Below are positions 56,644 to 64,000 of a DNA stretch of 64,000 bases, one piece after another. The DNA is from Rhyacophila brunnea. Taxonomy: Eukaryota > Arthropoda > Insecta > Trichoptera > Rhyacophilidae. The stretch spans positions 104,783 through 168,782 of the forward strand of contig JAGYXB010001849.1 of NCBI GenBank assembly GCA_022495005.1, in the 5' to 3' direction. Below the pieces are notes generated by a model that worked only from the letters and a program-made list of their open reading frames with translations, was not told the origin of the DNA and did not search any database. Position numbers and translations under genes: made by a program. The first letter of the stretch is position 1. Each line of letters begins with the position of its first letter.

Positions 56644-57092
56644 ACCAGTGCTTCTCAAACTGTATTATACCACGGCCCCCAAAGTCAGAAAAAAAATTCA
56701 AGGCTCCCCTCCCCAAAAATTTCAGTCTTTAGTGACCATCAGTACTTCATTTACCATTAATTATTATTACATATACTTAGGTATATTTTGATCATGATTT
56801 TATAGATTATGGTAGATCAGCTATTCCTTTTATTATCGCCAAAAGTTTCCTACAGAAAAGCAAATCATCATGAATTTGGTATGTTATGTTACAAAAACCA
56901 TTAACTGTGCGTAGTTTGTGATATCAGTAGATTTATCAAATTGTATTGCAAATAAGTTGCTCTGCTTAATGCGAGATATTAATCACGTTTTTATGATTTT
57001 CTTTCTTCAAATACTGAAATATTTTGCGTCTCCCTGGCAGGAACTCTAGGGCCTCCAAGAGGGCTGCACCCCCCAATTTTAGAAGTAATGGT
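56644..57092. mobile_element. hAT-like element with diverged terminal repeats
   Basis: The left end ACCAGTGCTTCTCAAACTG, followed by a G/C-rich subterminal tract (CACGGCCCCC), mirrors the complemented right end ACCATTACTTCTAAAATTGG followed by GGGGTGCAGCCC. CAGTGxTTCTCAAAxTG is typical of hAT ends. No matching target duplication is visible, so it is older than the other copies. It abuts the LINE remnant on its right. Confidence 0.6.
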
Positions 57093-57470
57093 CTACACTA
57101 TTTGGATGGTATTTTTTGGCCTTTCATAACGCTGGAACCTCATTGGCTTAAAGAATAGACAAGCTAAGTTGAAATTTTCTCGAACCATCCGTAGCACGTG
57201 GCTGAACCAGATCCAATATCTGTCAATGTGATGATAGTCTGTATGGTTCGTTCTCTTATTTCCACATAGATATACCACTACACGCCCAGTTTCCACCGCA
57301 AACATCTGTTTTTCGAAGTTCAGTATAATTTTACTCTGAGTCTTCGTAAAGTGCCATAACTCGCTACAGTAAAGCAGCACCGCCAGATTGTAAAAATCTA
57401 AGGGTACAGCCGTGATTCCTAGACATTCCGCATCGAGTTGAATGTTTCTTTTATGTTTTTGTTGGAACAA
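57093..57470 (-). pseudogene. LINE C-terminal remnant, type ii
   Basis: This 125-codon frame reads LDFYNLAVLLYCSELWHFTK, TQSKIILNFEKQMFAVETGR, then RYWIWFSHVLRMVRENFNLA and CLFFKPMRFQRYERPKN. The order (LLYxxExWxxTK...L..FE....RxxxxxGHVLRM) is the region following the polymerase domain of RTE-like LINEs. NLACLFFKP links it to 10247-10483. It remains open but lacks the palm, endonuclease and normal ends; the hAT-like element to the left marks where it breaks off. Confidence 0.82.
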
Positions 57471-57931
57471 CCGTAAAATAGCTCCTGTGGAAACATGTTT
57501 TTCTGTCGTATATTATAAACCAGATTGTGAATTTATAGTTTTTAACCAAAAATTACTACGAAAATTGCATACTTTGAGAGTCTCAAGATGGTCTGCCTTT
57601 TTTCAAGTTAACTAGATTCCAACGTCTGGAAATACCACTAAATACTATTGCATGGTGTACCTATGCGACGCGAAACTACTGGACGCTGCTGGCATGACTT
57701 AAGAAGGTTGATATTTGAACTCGCCGCGTGGTGTCCATATGTTTCAGCTAAAGGCCATACATGAACAGGCCCGCTTTAAGGGACTCGGCCGCCGTATACA
57801 AAATTAAAAAAACCGCCCACGGACATCTATATTAAAACCAACTCTACATTTTTTTCCCCTAGATAAGTAGGTATTATAATTGAATATTTAAATATTTGAA
57901 TTGTTAATTATATTGTGAATAGTGTATTTTG
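57471..57931. other. Unassigned stretch
   Basis: 57650-57790 is GC-richer and may be additional upstream or downstream LINE DNA, but no frame confirms this. Confidence 0.35.
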
Positions 57932-58289
57932 ATGGCTCAGTTCCATAGTATGATAAGTTAAAAGTTTTAAGTAATGTTAGCCAATATATTTGTATATCGC
58001 TCTTCTTCAGTAAAACTCGATAAAATTACTAGTTGTCCTCGTAGGGCCGATGTTTTTAAATGGAAATAAATAAACTGAAACATTTTTTTGTCCCATAAAC
58101 AAATAAATTGAGATATCGCTTTGTAGAAATAGTCTATTGTGAATGTGCATTCCATAGACGCACAACTCGACATAACGTTTTATGGTTCTGGCAATCTTGC
58201 ATTTATCTAGGTCTTTTTCTCTTTGATCATTGATCAGCCATCACTCTAAACTACTAATTCCTAGTTGTAGCACTATGGAACTGAGCCAT
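57932..58289. mobile_element. Short terminal-inverted-repeat element, about 358 bp
   Basis: ATGGCTCAGTTCCATAGT (57932-57949) and its exact complement ACTATGGAACTGAGCCAT (58272-58289) face each other. No obvious target duplication was found, so the limits and class are uncertain. There is no coding content beyond short chance frames. Confidence 0.55.
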
Positions 58290-58435
58290 TGATTTTTAAA
58301 CTGAAATGAGCGTACAGATCGGTATGGGATGCGTCAATAACTAACTTAGTCTATCTATGTTCTTACCTAAAACCTTTTATTTTAATATTATATTAGGAAT
58401 ATTATTTACTACTTTGTTACAATATTAGTTATAAT

Positions 58436-58807
58436 CAGAGGCTCCGCTCCAGGTAAAATGTTTTAATAAGTATTATATATGTATACAAATGTTTAAAAAA
58501 TAAGTAGTTTTAAAATAATCGCCATTTTTATTGAAATTTCCAACAGCAAAATAAATCATCTCTCATTATTTGCCTCTTCTGTTAAGAAAGTGACGTTATT
58601 TTCCACTCGGCAGTATTGACATATTTCATAAAATTCTAATGTTGCAAAGTGTCGTTGGATTTTAGGACGAAAATTTAATAATAAAAAAACATTCAGAGCA
58701 GTGGAGCACTACACATTTTTGGTGCTCCGGCTCCGCTCCTGCTCCGGGTAAAATCCCATTGCTCCAGTGCTCCGTGCTCCTGCTCCGAGCTCCGCTCCAA
58801 CGCTCTG
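58436..58807. mobile_element. hAT-type MITE with GCTCC-rich ends and 8-bp target duplication
   Basis: GTTATAAT occurs exactly on both sides (58428-58435 and 58808-58815). The ends are CAGAGGCTCCGCTCCAGG and, complemented, CAGAGCGTTGGAGCGGAGCT. The right 120 bases are an irregular array of GCTCC words (GCTCCGGCTCCGCTCCTGCT and similar). The left end has only one short GCTCC block, so the ends are asymmetric. It is non-coding and probably mobilised by a hAT transposase in trans. Confidence 0.88.
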
Positions 58808-58815
58808 GTTATAAT

Positions 58816-59587
58816 GGTATCTTTGTGAAGAACGACGGCCATTAACTAACCTTTGTTCATTTTAATACTTATTTTAACAAACGAAAACAATTTTTACCGC
58901 CCTCTAAATTCGATCGCATTCATGCAATGTACTTTCTTTCACGTATAGACTTCCTTTACATGAACTAAATAACAAGAATATAGCTATTGATTAACAAAAC
59001 AATATCGAGAATTTAATATCATTCATATATTATCATATTGGTTTCATAATGGCACACTTACGAAATTCCATACGTTATCATTTTCTAATGGAAGAATTCA
59101 ATTATTGTTATATTATGTTTGTTATTTCTCTCTGCTGTTAACGTAATTCTTCGTTTTCTCGCATTGCATTTAACACACATGATATAATAATTATCGCAGA
59201 AAATATTTCTACGAAATAATTTACAAATATTTCAGTGTAAGGGCTTTAACACAGATTCCGTTATACACGGTGAATATAAGGCTACAGAAATACCTCAGCA
59301 TCACCCAGGGGTGATTTTCTTTGACGAAAATAACGTAACTGATTCATCACAAAAAAATAATTAAGGGGTTCCAAATACTTCAAACCGATAATACAATTAT
59401 TAATATTTAACCAAAAATGTATACCTGTTAATCTCTAGGATTTCCTGTTAATCCAATTTTTTACATTTCTCATTCAAATGTAAGATTTAAATTTTAAATA
59501 AATATATAATATATAATAGATATTAAAAGAATGATTATTTAAAAAATAAATAATTTCCAAAAGAAAAAGACTCACTTCCATTTTTGG
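58816..59587. other. Unassigned AT-rich stretch
   Basis: No feature is supported. Confidence 0.5.
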
Positions 59588-59880
59588 AACAGACTAAATG
59601 ATCGCAATAAACGTAAGAAAATTGGCCATTGTGGCGACCAGGTTGGACTGCACGATATACCCAACAGCTGGTTGGACCGACTTGAGCATAGCTTCTCTTC
59701 CAGAGTACATTTTCAGACATTTCCCGAATATATGGTTTGCATCCTGTAGAGACAGTCGACTAGTGAAGTGTCTGAATAACCCAGTATGTTGTCCAAACCT
59801 TCTTGAAGAACTTTATCCGTATTTCACTATCTTGGACCAGTGCCTGTACCAGCCGTTCAAGTCACCTGATTGACACAATT
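59588..59880 (-). repeat. Repeat family G, copy 2, with possible coding remnant
   Basis: The minus strand at 59702-59588 matches 4699-4805 in sequence and frame (LKSVQPAVGYIVQSNLVATM). The same frame continues upstream as HFTSRLSLQDANHIFGKCLK then MYSGREAML, suggesting a longer ancestral protein, with a stop further back. I do not recognise it. A 91-codon plus-strand frame over the same bases is probably its shadow. Confidence 0.45.
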
Positions 59881-59980
59881 TAAACACCGAAGTTTGAATC
59901 TGCTTATCGATCTTTAACTCTCCGGTTTGGTATCCAGTATGCATTTCGGCGGTTGGACACTTTCAGAATTCGTGCCTCAT

Positions 59981-60696
59981 TAGGAATTCCAATCCCGGGA
60001 TCCCGAGCTATTTTCGATACCTATGAATCCCGAGATTGGTAAACATAGTCCCGAAAAATTCGGGATTGATTTTTTTTATCAATTTTTATGGAAAATAAAA
60101 TAAAAGCTAAAATATAACAGAAATTTTTTTTAATAACAAATAACTAAATTAGAAATAGACTGAGTTTGAATGAAGTTTGATTTATATGTAAGTTGCCGAT
60201 TCATTTTATTTTTTCACATAAATTAATAAAAATGAGAAAGATTGAAAAAAAACAATGCTTTGCACTTTTAAGAAAGTAGTTCCACCATGATCTCATTCGT
60301 TTTACGGCAGTTTCATATTTGGCTGATTAATTAGATTTATAAAGCAGAAAAGCCATACACCTCGATTTGCTTTACTTTTTTAAATCTCGCTAACCCATTC
60401 ATTAATTACTATCAGAAACAGCAGTCTCATATTAAAATCACATTATTATTTATATTACAATATTATTTACTACATTAAACTTATGTATTTTCAAGATTTA
60501 ACGTACACAATATTAATAATAAAAATGTCTTAAATAGTATAAATTATGCTAGATTTATTTTTGACCGATTATATCAGTGTTATTTGTAAATATAAAAAAA
60601 ATATATTAACTATGGAAAAAATGCCAATCCCGGGATTGTCAAATTGTAATCCCGTAATCCCGGGATCAGAATTATGGCTCGGGATTGGATTCCCTA
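59981..60696. mobile_element. hAT-type element, 716 bp, with 8-bp target duplication
   Basis: TGCCTCAT flanks both sides exactly (59973-59980 and 60697-60704). The ends are TAGGAATTCCAATCCCGGGA and, complemented, TAGGGAATCCAATCCCGAGC. Further CCCGGGAT and ATCCCGAG words lie inside each end, perhaps transposase-binding sites. The interior is AT-rich and non-coding. The TIR start TAGGG and 8-bp duplication fit hAT. A one-ended relative is at 61585. Confidence 0.9.
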
Positions 60697-60704
60697 TGCC
60701 TCAT

Positions 60705-61584
60705 GTCCCGCTAATATTTTTATATAATATATACTTATATTATATTTTCACTTCTACACATTGATATTTTGTATCAGTATTTTTATTATTATTAATATTA
60801 TTATTAGTATGTATATTATATACGTTAATTTTCTATGAGACATTGATAGGTACTATTTGATTATAAATTTTAAACATTTATTGTTAAGTTATTCCTTGAA
60901 TTGATATTTTGAAACATCCTGTTCAAAGATTCATGCATTAATGCGAAGAAAGATTACACCAATTTTCTGCCTGTGGCTTAAATATATAAACTCATTTGTT
61001 TCCGTCAGAGACACCTGGCTTGATTCCGCCTCTCAGATGGAGCACTTAGGCGTTTAATTGAAAGCTAAATAATTAGCGCGTTTCTACGTGACATCACCTT
61101 TCAGCTGCACAGATTCATATGTCTTTATGTATCTCAGGTGAGGGATTTCTTATTTAATTATTCCACCTTAGAAATAATATATTTCCACGTCACATTGTAA
61201 TAAGAGAGATCCCAAAGCCACAAGGCTGTCTTTAACTCAACTGATCTGGAATAAATACAATTTTAAGAAAAACTTGGTAACTCTCGTAGGACAGGACATA
61301 TTATAATAATTGAATTATTTGGATGTCTACAAATGCACGTTTACGTTAGAAAATGTACAACGTATATAAATGAAAATGGCAAACACAAACATTCACATAC
61401 AATAAAACAGTAGAAATTAAAAACCTTCTACTTTCTTCTCCATTTTAATAACCTTCAACATCGTCGTCGACAACATAATATTATATTAATAATGTGACAA
61501 GTTTGTACAAAACTCTCGTCATTACTGGACACATGTAAACCATCCCATATAAACTTCCACAAATATTCTCATCATACTCACAAA
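60705..61584. other. Unassigned AT-rich stretch
   Basis: No gene or repeat is recognised. Confidence 0.5.
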
Positions 61585-61695
61585 TAGGGAATCCAATCCC
61601 GAACAATTTTCAATACCTATAAATCCCGCGATTAGTAAACATAATCTCAAAACTTTTGGGTTGGATTCTTTTTACCAATAATCAATTATTGGTAT
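61585..61695 (+). repeat. One-ended copy of the TAGGGAATCCAATCCCG element
   Basis: TAGGGAATCCAATCCCGAAC, TTTTCAATACCTATAAATCC and AGTAAACATAATCTC parallel the first 110 bases of the 59981 element. No right end follows, so it is truncated. Confidence 0.75.
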
Positions 61696-61740
61696 GTATA
61701 TGTTACGCCGAATGTGCGAAATTGACTATAACATGAAATT

Positions 61741-61840
61741 GGCAAAATTTTGCCTAAATCATGAAAAATGCAAGCCCGTTGCCTTATTCATGAATTAGAC
61801 AAAATGTCTGCCGAGTGCGTGGATTCGGCAGTAATTTTAC
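61741..61840. repeat. Short palindromes, unclassified
   Basis: GGCAAAATTTTGCC (61741-61754) is a perfect 14-bp palindrome. CTGCCGA...TCGGCAG nearby can form a hairpin with a 9-base loop. TCATGAAAAATGC and TTCATGAATTAG lie between them. It may be a transposon end; its class is unknown. Confidence 0.3.
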
Positions 61841-61874
61841 TGCTTAGTATATGCATTGAGCAAATTAGATAGTA

Positions 61875-61972
61875 GCGCTACGGTGGTGTTTTTTGCAACT
61901 AAAGTAAATGTGTCAAATGCTCTTGCATTGGTAAAAATATATGGTCGCGCTCCGGTGGTGTTTTTCGCAACT
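61875..61972 (+). repeat. Two-copy direct repeat, period about 72
   Basis: GCGCTACGGTGGTGTTTTTT-GCAACT (61875-61900) recurs as GCGCTCCGGTGGTGTTTTTC-GCAACT (61947-61972). The bases after each (AAATGTGTCAAATG and AAATATATCAAATG) also match. Confidence 0.7.
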
Positions 61973-61979
61973 AATCAAA

Positions 61980-62255
61980 CTTACCAAATATATCAAATGT
62001 CATTGATTATATTATAAAAATATACCAATCAATAACAACAATGACGTTCATATCCATTTACTATGCCCAAAAAAAATCTAGAACTATAATATGATAACGG
62101 AAGAATTTTATTAAAAGGTATTTTCGCGATTTGATTCGTGCTTGGGTATCAAACATGCAATGGTCGATTGTATGTTTGTGATAGTTTGTTGACACTTGTT
62201 AGCTAACCCCAAAATGGACATTCAGTTGAATTTAGAATGACAAAACCTAACCTAA
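61980..62255. other. Unassigned stretch
   Basis: AT-rich and without a supported feature; AACCTAACCTAA lies at its right edge beside the possible LTR start. Confidence 0.4.
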
Positions 62256-62279
62256 TGTGACACCCCCGTATGGTCCCCA
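62256..62279 (+). repeat. TG-initiated 24-bp repeat, copy 1 (possible LTR start)
   Basis: TGTGACACCCCCGTATGGTC then CCCA matches 63977-64000 at 22 of 24 positions. LTRs begin TG, and GC-richer sequence starts here, so this may be the left edge of an LTR retroelement running right. No primer binding site or gag-pol was identified. Confidence 0.45.
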
Positions 62280-62389
62280 TTTGGGTGTGTCTTTGTGTAC
62301 CTGGAGACGCCCGAATCGGTATCAAAGCCAACAAATAATAACGGCTGATTGCGAAAATAATTAAATAATGTATAATACCACTAATAAAT

Positions 62390-62520
62390 AATATCTGACC
62401 GGCAACATTGTCCAAAAAAAACACGTATGGCAACGTCGCATTGTGCACAGCTCGCGAGTCCAACGGTTTTTTTTTTGGCGGGCAGATCGCGACAAGCAGC
62501 AAAATCGCGAACGCGTACAT
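62390..62520 (-). CDS. Hypothetical start with signal-peptide-like segment
   Basis: Within the longest open frame of the window (62203-62619, minus, 138 codons), an internal Met at 62520 begins MYAFAILLLVAICPPKKKPL. This is a hydrophobic core of secretory-signal type in a CpG-rich local context. The N-terminal 33 codons and the last third look like AT-driven read-through, and the end of the frame runs into the TG-initiated repeat. It could be a first exon of a secreted protein or part of a retroelement, but more likely is fortuitous. I do not recognise the protein. Confidence 0.18.
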
Positions 62521-62699
62521 TTTGCGCTCCGTAGAATTAAATGATAAAAAATGTAACCATATAGTATACATTAACACCAAATAAACCTCGTCGTTTCCGA
62601 AACCATTCCAGTGTGTCAATTATCCACCTTCATCCCAAATACAGACGATAAAAAAGAAAACTAAAAATAAAAGTGACAGTTGAGAAAAATCCACACATA

Positions 62700-63591
62700 C
62701 CGAAATGGAGGGAAGTGATAAGTGGCCCCAGTCAACGTGGGACTACGCTTCTTGATTTTGATCGTCTGGAATCAAGAAGCAGGTGAAATTTCTTTCACCC
62801 GGACACACCCTGAGATTCAAACACCGGAATAGGAAACGGCGAGGAAAAAACGTCCAGAGGCTTGCCTCTGGTGGCGCTCAACAAACTATAATAATAAACA
62901 GTAGAAAGAGGATGCTGCCAAAGCCAAGCCAGTGAAGAAAAGAGCAGAAACACCCGGATTGCAAAGTCAGGGCTCCCGATGTACTCCCGACCAACTGCAT
63001 CCGCCAGCGAACTTGGCCCACAGACGAGTGTATCGGGCAAGACCCTGGCTCCAACGAGGGAAAACGGCATCAAATGCCCTGCATCATCAGCCGCTTGAGC
63101 CCTCTTCGTCAACAGCAGCGTGTCTGTGAGCCTTGCAATCAGCCCTGGCCCAGATGCACCATGATGAAGAGAGCTACAAAGCGGCCTTCTTCAGCTGAGC
63201 AAAGCAGCCTCCATCCGCGGAAAGCAGCCAAGCAGCATCCTCAGCCATAGCATCATAGATTAGTTAGTTGTAAGTGTTTTGTGTTTGAAAGCGATGTATA
63301 ATATAGTTATTTCAGTGCTCGAAGTGGAAAATTATACAAGCCGGAGCGGTTGTATGAGGCAAAATAGCGTTCCGGTCTATTCCGTGCCCTGATATATTTT
63401 TAACATTTTTTTATAAACTCTAAAGCCATTTTAAGTGTTAAATTAAATTGTAATCTTGTTGTATTAGTATAATATCAGTGTAGTGCGTGTAATTCGATAG
63501 CCACGGCAGGGCAAGCGAGCAAAAAGGGGTCGAGTAATACGCCGGTATGCATTTTTGTGAGGGATCGACTGATTTTTGGACGGTCGCTGTT
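62700..63591. other. GC-richer segment, possibly retroelement LTR or leader
   Basis: GC rises to about 50% from 62790 to 63260. CGTCCAGAGGCTTGCCTCTG contains an AGAGGC/GCCTCT hairpin. TGGCGCTCAACAA directly follows, resembling a retroelement primer-binding site that starts TGGCGC, but this is weak. Several overlapping frames of 65-105 codons give no known protein. AT-rich DNA resumes at 63260-63480. Confidence 0.35.
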
Positions 63592-63850
63592 GGGAAGGCT
63601 GGGTGCGACGTCCTCTCTCGGCACCCGCCCGTACGGTAGAACCGGGGAACCGCGAACCACAACGCCCACGAAGCGGCGTAGTGCTGATATCCGAGTCTCT
63701 CTGGTCGCCGACGGTCCGAGGGTGTTGAGAGGGCTGGGCGCGACGCCCTCCTCTCTCAGCAGCTTTACGGTAGGCCCGGGAACCGCGAACCACAATGCTA
63801 CAGTGTTGAAATCTGAGTCTCTCCGGCCGCCGACGTACTGGGAGGGCTTC
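63592..63850 (+). repeat. GC-rich tandem repeat, period about 137
   Basis: Unit 1 starts GGGAAGGCTGGGTGCGACGT and unit 2 (63729) GAGGGCTGGGCGCGACGCCC. Both contain CCTCTCTC, then GGAACCGCGAACCACAA and GAGTCTCTC, and unit ends share GTCGCCGACGG/GCCGCCGACGT. A partial earlier unit (GACGGTCGCTGT) and a later one (GGGAGGGCTTCG) flank them. Open frames of over 100 codons on both strands here are by-products of the stop-poor GC composition. Confidence 0.75.
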
Positions 63851-63976
63851 GATCCTTCAACGTCTTGAGATGCAACCACCCCTTATCAAGCCGCCGCACT
63901 GTCCTGTTACACGCGCTATCGTAATCAGCCCTTAGTTGGCCCGACCCTCATTCGGGCCTTTCCGGAGAGGTGCGTT
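63851..63976. other. GC-richer tail of the 62.3-64.0 kb segment
   Basis: Contains GGCCCGACCCTCATTCGGGC, a hairpin-forming GCCCGA/TCGGGC pair. No gene is seen. Confidence 0.35.
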
Positions 63977-64000
63977 TGTTACACTCCCGTATGGTCCCCA
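63977..64000 (+). repeat. TG-initiated 24-bp repeat, copy 2, cut by window end
   Basis: TGTTACACTCCCGTATGGTC then CCCA. If 62256 is an LTR start, this would be the start of a second LTR, 1,721 bases on. That would make the element short and non-autonomous. The window stops here, so the length of the match is unknown. Confidence 0.45.

Noticed and set aside
59535..59720. Minus-strand 61-codon frame SENVLWKRSYAQVGP as a gene
   Set aside because: The alternate minus-strand frame is the one conserved with 4.7 kb, so this one is incidental.
63464..63879. Frames of 103-134 codons on both strands
   Set aside because: They arise in a GC-rich tandem repeat, overlap each other in several frames, and give repetitive low-complexity peptides without domains.
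1..64000. CRISPR array, bacterial operon or phage
   Set aside because: No regularly spaced repeats, no long or co-directional frames, no ribosome binding sites; the repeats are eukaryotic transposon types.
1..64000. Endogenous viral gene
   Set aside because: No frame showed capsid, polymerase or envelope motifs; the only polymerase-related sequences are LINE C-termini.

Overview
This is AT-rich eukaryotic DNA, roughly 30% GC by eye. It has no long open frame (the longest is 138 codons), no operon-like order and no ribosome binding sites. It reads as intergenic or intronic DNA built from decayed transposable elements. An arthropod, most likely an insect, is suggested by three things: LINE C-terminal remnants that end in CTGATGATGATGA, GGTTAGGTTAGG-type tracts, and tRNA-derived SINEs. 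That assignment is inference from repeat style only. I found no host protein-coding gene I could identify, no functional tRNA or rRNA gene, no CRISPR array and no recognisable viral gene.

Layout. 0-12 kb: a class II tRNA-derived SINE, several tRNA-headed elements (one with two heads back to back), five LINE 3' ends of three types, and a GGTTAGG-bearing palindromic element with an 8-bp target duplication. 12-20 kb: a terminal-inverted-repeat element, a dead mariner-like transposase, a TA-flanked foldback element, and a Penelope-like fragment with a hammerhead ribozyme-like core on the minus strand. 22-30 kb: a complete but gutted hAT element with 8-bp duplications, four SINE copies, a CpG-rich patch at 27.5 kb and a 1.4-kb foldback. 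30-39 kb: mostly featureless AT-rich DNA. 39-50 kb: a hAT transposase C-terminus, a modular repeat whose parts recur at 11.6, 39, 48.6 and 53.3 kb, and more SINEs. 50-61 kb: LINE remnants and several hAT-type elements, three with 7/8 or 8/8 matching 8-bp duplications. 62-64 kb: CpG- and GC-richer DNA bracketed by two copies of a 24-bp TG-initiated repeat, possibly LTR starts, with a 137-bp tandem repeat.

Interactions are those of mobile DNA. SINEs depend on LINE reverse transcriptase, and the short inverted-repeat elements would be moved by hAT, mariner or similar transposases made elsewhere. No element here looks able to make its own full enzyme. The observations most worth following are the hammerhead-like motif, the divergent two-headed tRNA elements, the modular repeat with one module in both orientations, and the 54.2-kb repeat whose copies differ mostly at third codon positions in one frame.
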